Of a stretch of 64,000 nt of DNA, positions 17,343-25,420 are shown in pieces (position 1 is the first letter of the stretch; the number at the start of each line of letters is the position of its first letter). Source of the stretch: Clostridium sp. DL-VIII (lineage in GTDB: Bacteria > Bacillota > Clostridia > Clostridiales > Clostridiaceae); contig NZ_CM001240.1 in the NCBI RefSeq assembly GCF_000230835.1, forward strand, positions 62,001 to 126,000. Direction: 5' to 3'. The notes below the pieces were generated by a model that did no database searches, was not told the DNA's origin, and saw only the letters and a program-made list of their open reading frames with translations. A program made the translations under genes and the position numbers.

Positions 17343-17867
17343 CTATACAACAAAATAAACATCTATATATGCTGCCATCTGATCTCCTAAAGTAAGATAA
17401 TAATATACAGGTATCATATAGCTTGAATAAAATAATTTTTTTGCTTCTTGTACATTAGCTTCTATTGACCTTATTACAAGTTGTTGATTCCTAAGACTTA
17501 TAATGTAGCTGTCCGCAATGAGCATAATCTGTTCTGAAAAAAACACATCTGCAAAAGAATCTCTATATGTGTTTGCATTCCTTTGCAAATTTTCTCTAAC
17601 TCCCTGCATCTGTTGAATATAATTCTGAATATTTGTATTTGTTGCTTGTAATTGTTCTGTTGTTAGATCTGGACTTATGTCAATTACAGTTAAATTAGAA
17701 CGTATGGTTTTAATCTGCTGAAAATTATTAAGGATGCCTTCTTTATCCTTCAAATCTGTTACTTTAGGTCCAAAAGGTGCACTTTTAACTTGTGCATATG
17801 CTGGATTTCCTATTGAAAAGGTCAAAAGTAATATAAATATTATTAATCTCTTCACTTGTTTTCTCAT
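17343..17867 (-). CDS. Secreted protein of unknown function
   Basis: 174 residues. A clear signal peptide (MRKQVKRLIIFILLLTFSIG) has a likely cleavage after PAYAQ. The mature part is predicted helical, with polar heptads (IRSNLTVIDISPDLTTEQLQ and IQNYIQQMQGVRENLQRN, each in part) and no Cys. I do not recognise the family. GGAGAG precedes the start. It is divergent from the DUF1659 gene. Confidence 0.6.
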   Translation of the reverse strand: MRKQVKRLIIFILLLTFSIGNPAYAQVKSAPFGPKVTDLKDKEGILNNFQQIKTIRSNLTVIDISPDLTTEQLQATNTNIQNYIQQMQGVRENLQRNANTYRDSFADVFFSEQIMLIADSYIISLRNQQLVIRSIEANVQEAKKLFYSSYMIPVYYYLTLGDQMAAYIDVYFVV

Positions 17868-18026
17868 TATTAGCTCTCCTTTTTATAGAAATTGTATTCT
17901 TCTAGAAACTAATTCTTATTTATAGTTAGTTATTTCAAAAAATTTTATTCCCTATAAAAATTCATAACCTTAAATATTTTGCTTTTTCTAATTAAGAACC
18001 GATCCTATCTATAAAAAATTTTAAAA

Positions 18027-18047
18027 TAAAGGAGATTTTTTATGTAA
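18027..18047 (+). other. Start-stop minimal ORF (ATGTAA) with a strong ribosome site
   Basis: AAAGGAG is followed at normal spacing by ATG (18042) and at once TAA (18045), 57 bases before the DUF1659 start. Start-stop elements can stall or recruit ribosomes. Here it might tune the downstream pair or be the remnant of a lost small gene. Confidence 0.4.
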
Positions 18048-18103
18048 AATCTAAAAAACATCCATATATCCTTTATGAAAACAAAGTAAAGGAGGTAGTA
18101 ATC

Positions 18104-18328
18104 ATGGCTGTAACAAAATCAATTCAAACAACATCTTTAAGCATTGAGGTTCAAAAAAGCGTAGATAAATCTGGAGATCCAATCTATGCTAAAAAGACTT
18201 TTTCCAATGTGAAGACAGATGCAGCTCCTGAAAACATCTACGATGTTGCTGAAGCAATAAAAGGTGTTTTGGATTCTAAGACTAGAGATTGCTTTATTAA
18301 TGAATCTTCTAGCCTTGTCACTGCTTAG
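18104..18328 (+). CDS. DUF1659-family small protein
   Basis: 74 residues, start behind AAAGGAGG. The sequence (IEVQKSVDKSGDPIYAKKTF, SNVKTDAAPENIYDVAEAIK) fits the short Firmicutes family DUF1659, which is nearly always paired with DUF2922, as here. The function of the family is unknown. The two genes are 42 bases apart and form an operon. Confidence 0.85.
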   Translation: MAVTKSIQTTSLSIEVQKSVDKSGDPIYAKKTFSNVKTDAAPENIYDVAEAIKGVLDSKTRDCFINESSSLVTA

Positions 18329-18370
18329 TCTGTTAATACTGTAAATTAATAAGGATTGGAGGTGAATTTA

Positions 18371-18589
18371 ATGGAACAAGCTTTAGCTATGACTTTTTTA
18401 ACTGCAGATGGTGAAAAAAGTACTTTAAGCATCTCTGGCGTTAGAGATAACCTTGCCAAAGATGAGATAAATGCACTTATGGACACTTTAATTGCCAAGA
18501 ATATCTTTAAAACTAATTCTGGTGATTTCGTTAAAAAATCCGGTGCTCAAATAACTCAAAGACAAGTTACTAAATATGATGTAGCTTAG
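18371..18589 (+). CDS. DUF2922-family small protein
   Basis: 72 residues from the ATG at 18371 behind GGAGGTG; the in-frame TTG at 18356 is the ribosome site itself. LAMTFLTADGEKSTLSISGV and the closing segment AQITQRQVTKYDV fit DUF2922. It is the partner of the DUF1659 gene upstream; the function is unknown. Confidence 0.85.
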   Translation: MEQALAMTFLTADGEKSTLSISGVRDNLAKDEINALMDTLIAKNIFKTNSGDFVKKSGAQITQRQVTKYDVA

Positions 18590-18636
18590 TCACATTAAAA
18601 AGATATTAATTTTAAACGTACCTTATATAACTGAAA

Positions 18637-18718
18637 AAATAGAAGGCTGTCTATAAAAATGAACCACACCATGTCAAGCAGATAGGATGCGGATCAAAAA
18701 GACTGCCTTCTATTTTTA
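18637..18718 (+). terminator. Terminator of the DUF1659/DUF2922 operon with an enlarged loop
   Basis: AATAGAAGGC (from 18638) pairs with GCCTTCTATT (to ~18714), followed by TTTATTTT. The ~57-nt loop contains GAACCACACCATGTCAAGC, so a short sequence may have been inserted into an older terminator. Confidence 0.65.
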
Positions 18719-18895
18719 TTTTGCAATAAGTAATATGATCAGTAAATGGAGTTCTTAGATCATAAGAAACTTCCGTTATTAGTTCGGTTTTAGTTAGTAA
18801 TTCAAACATTTTAATACATAAGCCGGCGGCATATATAGTTCTAGGTGATTTAATATATTCTATTAGAAATTTTGCATATAAACTAACTTCTTACT

Positions 18896-19087
18896 TTACT
18901 TCCTATATAATTTTATAATTAGTTTTTCGAGTTTACCAAGAACCTTGCTCATAAGTTCCTCCAGCTTTATATATATTCTAATCCCAGCATATGCATTTGA
19001 TTTTCTAGCTGCTTCTTTATATTCCTCTGCTAAATTCTCTTGTCCATATAGTTTGAAAAACAGATCATCAATTTCTTTATTATCCAT
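18896..19087 (-). CDS. Small hypothetical protein
   Basis: 63 residues, charged and helical (KLEELMSKVLGKLEKLIIKL near the C-terminus, amphipathic). AAGGTGA precedes the ATG. I do not recognise it. It lies beside small-RNA locus A, transcribed away from it. Confidence 0.45.
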   Translation of the reverse strand: MDNKEIDDLFFKLYGQENLAEEYKEAARKSNAYAGIRIYIKLEELMSKVLGKLEKLIIKLYRK

Positions 19088-19354
19088 ATCTTCACCTTCT
19101 TATATGCAATGATAAAATCATATATTTTAAAAGAAGCTTGTCTTTATCTATTATTATATATAAGTTCTAGTATATTTAAAGTATCTTTTTAAGTCCTATC
19201 TTTATTGACTAAATTCTCTTCTCCTTATTCCATGCAGGAGCTTACATATTTGTTATATAAAGTTTAGAAGTTGTTTATACATAATTAACATCATAAATGT
19301 ATAATCATAATAAAAAAAGAGCTTCCTAATATAAATTTTAATAAAGATAAAAAT

Positions 19355-19388
19355 TTGTCACAATTTTGACACAATGTATTACTATAAT
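19355..19388 (+). promoter_or_regulatory. Conserved promoter block of small-RNA locus A
   Basis: TTGTCA (19355-19360), TGACAC starting 12 bases on, and TATAAT (19383-19388) recur at the same distances at 30124 and 56327. TGTCA-N6-TGACA is an inverted repeat. The 22-bp gap from TTGTCA to TATAAT is not a normal sigma-A spacing, so a bound activator may be needed. Confidence 0.55.
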
Positions 19389-19394
19389 AAGAGT

Positions 19395-19489
19395 ATAGAT
19401 TTTGTAAATCTTTTTTTCATAAATATAGACCCATAAATAAATATAGAACCGAAGAAAAACACACATATCCCCTATGTGTGTTTTTCTTT
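19395..19489 (+). ncRNA. Candidate small RNA, family copy A
   Basis: The expected RNA is ~95 nt. It opens with AGATTT-TGT-AAATCT followed by seven T, then ATAAATATAGACCC, then the terminator stem GAAAAACACACATA/TATGTGTGTTTTTC with a CCCC loop and a T-rich tail. Copies B and C share the same order. It lies opposite the flanking genes and has no ORF with a ribosome site. C-rich unpaired segments are typical of Gram-positive sRNAs that bind ribosome sites. Confidence 0.6.
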
Positions 19490-19600
19490 ATTTAATATTT
19501 GAATTATCGAACTTAGTTAAATTGTGCATGTAATTTAACTTTCTTTTATGTTTAGTTTCTAGAACTTTCTCTTTGAGTTTCATCCCTAACTTGTAACTGT

Positions 19601-20836
19601 TTATATATTTGTATACGTACCTTTATGCAAAACTGATATTGCTGCTGCTATAAGGATAATCCCCATAAAAGCAGGCGTAGCATGTCCAAGTGACACATAG
19701 ATTTGACCTCCAATGATGGGTCCAATCATTCTTGCTAAAGCCTGAATAGACTGGCTGCCTCCTTGAATCCTTCCTTGCTCACTAGAATCCACAGACTTGG
19801 AGAGCATTCCATTGAACGAAGGTCCAAAGATGGAATCACCAAAACCAAATATGAACATTCCAACAATAAAAAGAGGATAGAAAGAAAGCATAGCAGATGC
19901 TGCAATAAAACCATAACCTATAATCTCCGAAGTCATTCCAAGAACTGCTATCTGTTTATCACTAAGTTTCATCAAGAGCTTTGGCATTATGAGGCTTTGT
20001 GAAATAATATCTTGGAAGCCTATAATTGAAAACATAAGTCCTATTAGTGCAGGCTGAAAACTAAAAGTATCTATTGTAAATTGTGAGAGAACCGCCTGTA
20101 AAGATCCGTTTGGTATCCAAAGCAGGAATCCTGATACAAGCAATCTTTTCAAGTTTTTCATGGAAAGTATGCTCGAAAGCTGTATAAATGGATTCAATCT
20201 TATAAAGGTAATCTCCTTTAGCCTATTATTCTTATCAAGGCTTTCAGGCATAAAAAATAATCCATAAACAACATTTAGTAAAGTTATTATTGCTCCAAAA
20301 TACATAGGTACAGAATAACCAAACTTAGCAAGCAGTCCTCCTAGAGTAGGTCCAATGACAGTACCCACACCTACAATCGCACTCACCCAGCCAAAATACT
20401 TGGTTCTCTGGTTAGGCGGAATAATATCCGCAAAATATGCGAAGATAGTGCTTATGGTTCCGCCTGTTATGCCATCTATTATACGTCCAACAAATAGAAT
20501 CCATAAAGCACCTCCTATTCCAAAAACTAAGTATCCGATTGCGGAACCTAAAAGGCATACTAAGAGTACTGGACGACGGCCATATTTATCGCTTAAAGCT
20601 CCAAGTCCTGGAGCCGCCAAAAACACGCAGACTGCATAAACAGAAGTGAGCAGCGTAACAATTATGGCTTGCTCTCCTGGATTGCTTACATAAGGCTGTA
20701 CTAAGAATGGTACAACAGGTGCTATTATAGTGAAGCCTAATCCGCAAAGAAATACAGATATAAGACCAAATATTAGAGCATTCTTATCTATTGTTTGTTC
20801 TGTGTTATGTATATTATGTGATCTAAATTTAGACAT
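19601..20836 (-). CDS. MFS transporter, TetA-like drug/proton antiporter
   Basis: 411 residues with about 12 membrane segments. The motif-A region GALSDKYGRRPVLL lies between helices 2 and 3, and PVVPFL is near the N-terminus, as in the TCR/Tet group of DHA1 efflux proteins. GGAGG precedes the ATG. It is the last gene of the MarR-flavoprotein-MFS set on the minus strand, 137 bases after the flavoprotein. Efflux of a quinone-like or aromatic compound is inferred from the neighbours. Confidence 0.85.
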   Translation of the reverse strand: MSKFRSHNIHNTEQTIDKNALIFGLISVFLCGLGFTIIAPVVPFLVQPYVSNPGEQAIIVTLLTSVYAVCVFLAAPGLGALSDKYGRRPVLLVCLLGSAIGYLVFGIGGALWILFVGRIIDGITGGTISTIFAYFADIIPPNQRTKYFGWVSAIVGVGTVIGPTLGGLLAKFGYSVPMYFGAIITLLNVVYGLFFMPESLDKNNRLKEITFIRLNPFIQLSSILSMKNLKRLLVSGFLLWIPNGSLQAVLSQFTIDTFSFQPALIGLMFSIIGFQDIISQSLIMPKLLMKLSDKQIAVLGMTSEIIGYGFIAASAMLSFYPLFIVGMFIFGFGDSIFGPSFNGMLSKSVDSSEQGRIQGGSQSIQALARMIGPIIGGQIYVSLGHATPAFMGIILIAAAISVLHKGTYTNI

Positions 20837-20973
20837 TTAAATCCTCCTCTCAAAAGTTATTATTTTGCTTCCATAAGAAACGTACTTTACGTTTGACAAA
20901 TTGGGTATTTTTGACCAGCCCTCCAATATGGAGGAATGGGCAAAAACACCTAATGTCCTTATTATTACAGTAA

Positions 20974-21543
20974 TTATTTCAAGACAATCGATGAACCTAC
21001 ATCCTTTAACATAGCCTTCAGATCTTCTCTTTCGTTAGCTGGTCCATTTCTCAAGCCGGTAACAACAGGTACATCTTTAACATCAAATTCCAAGAGCTCA
21101 AACATGTGCTTTGTATACTCAATATATGACTTGAACAGTTCTGAATCAGGATTACCTTGATTAAACGTAAGAATTAATCTTTTTTCAGCGGCACTTTCTT
21201 CTTGAAAATATGGAGAGTATCGTGGAGAAAATCGTGCAAACAGCCTATCGATTAATGTCTTAGCTTGAGCACTCATCTGCATCATGTAAATAGGTGAACC
21301 GAAAACAATGACATTTGCACGATCGATTGCAGCATTAAGTTTCTGCATATCATCTTTGATAACACACCCCTTATCACTATTATGGCAAGCCCAGCATCCA
21401 CGGCATGGTTTGATATCAAGATCGCTGACATTGAAGACTTGAGTCTCAGCACCTTGTTCTTTAGCACCTTCAAGTATCTTATTTACTATCCAAGCAGTAT
21501 TGCCATCTTTTCGCGGACTAGTATTAATTCCTATAATATTCAT
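20974..21543 (-). CDS. Flavodoxin-fold NAD(P)H-dependent FMN reductase / iron-sulfur flavoprotein-like
   Basis: 189 residues from the ATG at 21543, which has AAGGAGG at ideal spacing. The flavodoxin-like motif GINTSPRKDGNTAW binds FMN phosphate, and SPIYMMQMSAQAKTLIDR is the second FMN segment. The Cys set KPCRGCWACHNSDKGCVIKD resembles that of iron-sulfur flavoproteins. An in-frame ATG at 21603 adds 20 residues that copy the N-terminus of the adjacent MFS protein (NTE...QTIDK) and is probably not used. Between a MarR gene and an exporter, reduction of quinones or nitro-compounds is likely. Confidence 0.85.
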   Translation of the reverse strand: MNIIGINTSPRKDGNTAWIVNKILEGAKEQGAETQVFNVSDLDIKPCRGCWACHNSDKGCVIKDDMQKLNAAIDRANVIVFGSPIYMMQMSAQAKTLIDRLFARFSPRYSPYFQEESAAEKRLILTFNQGNPDSELFKSYIEYTKHMFELLEFDVKDVPVVTGLRNGPANEREDLKAMLKDVGSSIVLK

Positions 21544-21630
21544 TCCTTTTCCTCCTTGTACATCTGATTTATCTATAGTTTGTTTTGAATTTTCTGTGTT
21601 CATTTTAAATCATCCTTTCGTAACAGGTAT

Positions 21631-21689
21631 TTTTGTTTCCCTGTCAACAAAATCATCATATCATCATTTTGTTTCTTTGTCAACAAAAT
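21631..21689 (-). promoter_or_regulatory. Promoter with two MarR-type operators for the flavoprotein-MFS operon
   Basis: Reading the minus strand, TTGACA (21678-21683) and TATGAT (21655-21660) are 17 bp apart. ATTTTGTT...AACAAAAT is a dyad over the -35 (21666-21689), and a near copy lies over the start site (21631-21653). Two copies at these places fit repression by the MarR protein encoded just upstream. Confidence 0.78.
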
Positions 21690-21744
21690 AATAGCAATAA
21701 AAATGCAGCCTATTCTAAGTAGAGTTTGGCTGCCTGTGGTTCAA

Positions 21745-22227
21745 TTATTCAAATTTATCTGACTTAGTATCTATATTCATCTTCTTCATTTCTTTATCCA
21801 AATGCCTGCTATAGTTTTCTAAAAACTTAATCATACTGTCAAATTCATCATCAGTCACTTGCTCAAACACGGCTTTATCCCGTTCCTGAAATTCTTTGTG
21901 CAGTTTTTCATGGAGTTCATAAATTCTTTGGCCTTCTTCAGTAAGACGAAAATAAATTTCTTTCTTATTATCTGGCTTCTGGTAACTTTCAATGGTACCC
22001 TTTTTTATGAGCTTCTTGGTCATTTTGCTTATGGCACCCCTAGTCATATAAAGGGATTCTGCAAGTTTTGTCACGTTGGAATCTACATTTCTTCCAATGC
22101 ATTCGATATAATGTACTTCAGAAGACTTATAATCCTGAAAACTGTCTTCCATCTTAAACTTATTAAGCCAAGCCATTTTGTTAAATAATTCTCTGAAACC
22201 ACTCATGACCTGTTCTTCTTTATTCAT
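21745..22227 (-). CDS. MarR-family regulator
   Basis: 160 residues, winged helix (VTKLAESLYMTRGAISKMTK and NKKEIYFRLTEEGQRIYEL). No Cys at an OhrR-like position except C36 in EVHYIECIGRN, so thiol sensing is uncertain. It is 30-40% similar by eye to the MarR protein at 48253. It stands first in the unit with the flavoprotein and MFS genes and probably controls their promoter at 21631-21689. Confidence 0.88.
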   Translation of the reverse strand: MNKEEQVMSGFRELFNKMAWLNKFKMEDSFQDYKSSEVHYIECIGRNVDSNVTKLAESLYMTRGAISKMTKKLIKKGTIESYQKPDNKKEIYFRLTEEGQRIYELHEKLHKEFQERDKAVFEQVTDDEFDSMIKFLENYSRHLDKEMKKMNIDTKSDKFE

Positions 22228-22518
22228 GACCTATCCTCCACTCGTTTGTAAACTAAAAACATTATATTAAACTTTTGTTTCTACTTCAACAATATTAACA
22301 TAATTATCTTAAGAAGTGAACTCTACGTGAAAAAAGAGCTAGAAGCATAAGTTATAAATTTAGCTTATATACTGTATAGATTTTAATGATAATTTACTAT
22401 ATAAGCTGCATTAAGAGTTGTAAATTTTTAATTGCAGCATATATATTACAAATTATAAGTTAATAAATATTAAGTATGTACTTAATTAGCAATACAAAAG
22501 TAAAATTTATATAAATAC
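22228..22518. other. Intergenic region with a hairpin
   Basis: AGCTTATATA (~22362) pairs with TATATAAGCT (~22400) around a 28-nt loop. No gene is seen. The rightmost part is the 3' side of the antiporter gene. Confidence 0.4.
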
Positions 22519-23511
22519 TTATACTATAAATATCATTCCTATAACAAAAACTACATAAAACAGAGAAACAAGAGATAAGCGTTTAACTGATAAATGTTCT
22601 CTTTTTAAAGTCATGTATAAAAATAAAATAGCAATAAAGGTTATTATTGCTGAAAATGCAAGGCTTTCATCAAATATCCATGAGGTGAACATAATACCTA
22701 ACGCACTAGGTATTGTAGCTTGAATCATCATGGATCCGCTGATATTTGCAAGAGCGAGGTTTTCCTTTCCCTGTCTAACCCATATAACAGCATTGAGTAT
22801 CTCTGGCAGCTCTGTAGCTACTGGACTTAAAAACAGTGCAACAATGTGGGCTGGAATACCAAGATAAACACTAAAGGTATTTAAATTATGTACAAATAAT
22901 TGTGAACCAACAAATATTAAAGCCAAAGAAAATAAAGTTTGAAATAAGATAACTGACTTAGAAGGGTTTACCTTTTTAGGTGCAAACTTTAAAGGTTCTA
23001 GCTTCTCTTCTACTTTTTCACCTTCTCTACTCATTTCTGTAAAGAAGTATACTCCATAAGCTATAAAAAATAAAATTCCAAGCCAAGGTTTAATTGTAAA
23101 TGCAACAAATCCTAAGGCAACCTTGAAAGTAAAAATAAATAGAAACCAAAGCTGATCACGCCCTAATTTCTTACCGTTAATTTCAAGATGACTTCCAAGT
23201 TTTCTCTTTTTTCTAAAGATGATAATACTTATTCCTACAACAGCATAAGCAAGTGTACTTAAAACGAGAGGTCCTCCAAGCGCTGCTCCAACTCCAACAT
23301 CCTTTTGACTGGCATTCGCCCCAAAAACTACAGCAATTAAAGTAACAACACTTTCTGGCAAGGCAGTACCAAGGGCTGCAAGAACAGTTCCTACAGCATT
23401 TTGTGAAACATTAAACACCTTTCCAACCCATTCAATAGCATTTACAAAGAATTCACAGCTAAAATAAATTAAAACTGCCGAAGCAAGCATAATAATAAGT
23501 GCAATAATCAT
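22519..23511 (-). CDS. Sodium/calcium exchanger-family cation antiporter, probably Mn2+-linked
   Basis: 330 residues with about ten membrane segments. Two inverted alpha-repeats carry the family motifs GTALPESVVTL (near residue 48) and ATELPEILNAV (near 235), with the acidic residues that bind the cation. A charged loop (REGEKVEEKLEPLKFAPKK) separates the halves. A yybP-ykoY-type riboswitch ends ~27 bases upstream, which points to expression when Mn2+ is high and so to a Mn2+ or Ca2+ export role. GGAGG precedes the ATG. Confidence 0.88.
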   Translation of the reverse strand: MIIALIIMLASAVLIYFSCEFFVNAIEWVGKVFNVSQNAVGTVLAALGTALPESVVTLIAVVFGANASQKDVGVGAALGGPLVLSTLAYAVVGISIIIFRKKRKLGSHLEINGKKLGRDQLWFLFIFTFKVALGFVAFTIKPWLGILFFIAYGVYFFTEMSREGEKVEEKLEPLKFAPKKVNPSKSVILFQTLFSLALIFVGSQLFVHNLNTFSVYLGIPAHIVALFLSPVATELPEILNAVIWVRQGKENLALANISGSMMIQATIPSALGIMFTSWIFDESLAFSAIITFIAILFLYMTLKREHLSVKRLSLVSLFYVVFVIGMIFIV

Positions 23512-23537
23512 TTAAAATCCTCCTAAAAATATAGAAT

Positions 23538-23657
23538 AAAAAAGACCTTAAGCGTACTATAAAAATACGCCAAAGGTCTTGCTTCACAATTCTGTGGATA
23601 ATGCCAGGCTTTTAACACCAATATGTTGACATTATCTAATAAACTACTCCCCTTTGC
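23538..23657 (-). ncRNA. yybP-ykoY-type (Mn2+) riboswitch with terminator
   Basis: The minus strand reads AAAGGGGAGTAG (23655-23644), GCCTGG, ACAGAA, then GAAGCAAGACCTTTGGC. These are the conserved blocks of the yybP-ykoY aptamer, here in the right order. AAGACCTT then pairs with AAGGTCTT, closing a stem (GGCGTA/TACGCT inside) that ends in TTTTTT: an expression platform ending in an intrinsic terminator. In the known class Mn2+ binding turns transcription on. It controls the cation antiporter directly downstream. Confidence 0.88.
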
Positions 23658-23695
23658 CTATATAAAAAGCAAATATAAAATATACTATATAACAA

Positions 23696-23724
23696 AATAT
23701 ACCATATCTATAGCACTGCGTCAA
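23696..23724 (-). promoter_or_regulatory. Promoter of the riboswitch-antiporter unit
   Basis: On the minus strand TTGACG (23719-23724) and TATATT (23696-23701) are 17 bp apart, placing the start ~35 bases before the riboswitch. Confidence 0.7.
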
Positions 23725-23806
23725 TTTTATAATAGCTATATTTATATTCTGCAAAGATTTTAAATTTATTATATATTTACATATTATTTTTTATAAAATC
23801 TCCATG

Positions 23807-23902
23807 TATATATGCTATACTTAGTTTTACTCATTTTATATCTTGATATTTACTTAACCTATAGACCTATCAAATGTAATTTTATTATTGTAGGATATAT
23901 AT
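23807..23902. repeat. Dispersed 98-bp repeat R2, copy 1
   Basis: Roughly three quarters of the bases match 44921-45018, including TTAGTTTTA, ACTTA-CCTATAG and TAATTTTATTATTG. In this copy the terminal inverted repeats are degraded. It ends one base before the rarA stop region. Confidence 0.65.
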
Positions 23903-23903
23903 T

Positions 23904-25235
23904 CTAATAAATACTTCTGCCCTTGTTCTTCAACTTCTTAATAAGCTCTAATCGCTCCTTTATATTCTTTTCAAGTCCTTGATCTGTTGGATTATAATAC
24001 TGCTTAGCTTTAAGATTTTCAGGCAGACACTGCATATTAACTACTTTATCCTCTAAATCATGAGCATACCTATAGCCCTTACCATAACCAAGCTCTGCCA
24101 TTAACTTTGTTGGTGCATTTCTAAGATGAAGTGGTACTCCTTCTGCAATCGTACTTTGAGCATCTGCTTTAGCTTTTTCATAAGCTTTAAAAAGAGCATT
24201 GGATTTAGGAGCTACAGACAAGTAAACCACAGCCTGAGTTAAATTCACATTACACTCGGGCATACCAAGATAATGAACTGCATTATATACTGCTATTGTC
24301 AGTTCAAGAGCCTTAGGATCAGAAAGTCCAATATCCTCTGAGGCAAACCTTATGAGTCTCCTTGCTATATATAAAGGCTCTTCACCAGCCTCCAGCATCC
24401 TCGCCAGCCAATATACTGCTGCATCTGGGTCACTATTACGCATAGATTTATGTAGAGCTGAAATAAGATTGTAGTGTTCTTCTCCATTTTTATCATATAA
24501 TAATGCTTTCTTTTGAATACACCCTTCAACAATTTCCTTACTTATTACTGTTGATCTGCCCTTTAACTCACCGCTCATTACTGCCATTTCAAGTACATTA
24601 AGTGCAGTTCTCGCATCACCATTAGAATATAGAGCTATTAGACTAAGAAGCTCTTCTGAAATATCAATATCCCTATTCCCATAGCCTCTTTCATCTTTTA
24701 ATACATTTTTTAATAATTTTATAATGTCTTCCTTTTGCAAAGAATTAAGTACAAACACTCTGCTTCTAGAAAGTAAAGCTGAGTTAACTTCAAAAGATGG
24801 GTTTTCTGTAGTAGCTCCAATGAGAATTATATTCCCTTTTTCCACATGAGGTAAAAAAGCATCCTGCTGAGCTTTATTAAATCTATGAATCTCATCAACA
24901 AATATTACAGTACGAGTACCCAACATTCTTCCTTGTTCCGCTTTTGACATTATTTCTTTAATTTCTTTTATTCCTGAGGTTACAGCGCTAAAGGTAATAA
25001 AATCTGCATTAGTCCTATTTGCTATGATCATAGCAAGAGTAGTTTTCCCAACACCTGGAGGTCCCCAAAGAATCATAGAAGTGATATTATCAGCTTCTAT
25101 GAGCTGTCTTAATACCTTTCCTTTTCCAAGGATATGATCTTGGCCAATATATTCATCTAAGGTTCTTGGCCTAACTCTGTCTGCCAAAGGTGATTTATTC
25201 ATATTTTCAAAAAGAGATCCCTGCATAAATTCCAT
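23904..25235 (-). CDS. rarA: Replication-associated recombination protein A (RarA/MgsA), AAA+ ATPase
   Basis: 443 residues, the usual length. The N-terminus MQGSLFENMNKSPLADRVRP and Walker A GPPGVGKT (58-65), Walker B IFVDEIHRFNKAQQDA, sensor GATTENPSFEVN and arginine finger LSRSRVF are diagnostic. The C-terminal MgsA tetramerisation domain has YLARMLEAGEEPLYIARRLIRF (in part) and APKSNALF. It acts at stalled forks with the clamp-loader type mechanism. AGGTG precedes the ATG. It is a single-gene unit. Confidence 0.95.
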   Translation of the reverse strand: MEFMQGSLFENMNKSPLADRVRPRTLDEYIGQDHILGKGKVLRQLIEADNITSMILWGPPGVGKTTLAMIIANRTNADFITFSAVTSGIKEIKEIMSKAEQGRMLGTRTVIFVDEIHRFNKAQQDAFLPHVEKGNIILIGATTENPSFEVNSALLSRSRVFVLNSLQKEDIIKLLKNVLKDERGYGNRDIDISEELLSLIALYSNGDARTALNVLEMAVMSGELKGRSTVISKEIVEGCIQKKALLYDKNGEEHYNLISALHKSMRNSDPDAAVYWLARMLEAGEEPLYIARRLIRFASEDIGLSDPKALELTIAVYNAVHYLGMPECNVNLTQAVVYLSVAPKSNALFKAYEKAKADAQSTIAEGVPLHLRNAPTKLMAELGYGKGYRYAHDLEDKVVNMQCLPENLKAKQYYNPTDQGLEKNIKERLELIKKLKNKGRSIY

Positions 25236-25420
25236 TTATTACACCTAATTTCTTTAAAAATATAAGTACATATGTTCTATTTAAAACATTATAATCCTGC
25301 TTCTTTAATAATTCAATAGTCATAAAAATAGTTATTATTTATTAAAGTCAACATATAGAATAAATTCAACTAAAAAAGCTAACGCTATTATAAAACATTT
25401 AATGTAATTGGAGGCTTACA

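Noticed and set aside
19355..19394. Ordinary sigma-A promoter of the small-RNA family
   Set aside because: TATAAT is good, but neither TTGTCA (22 bp) nor TGACAC (11 bp) is at 16-18 bp. It is reported as a conserved block without naming the sigma factor.
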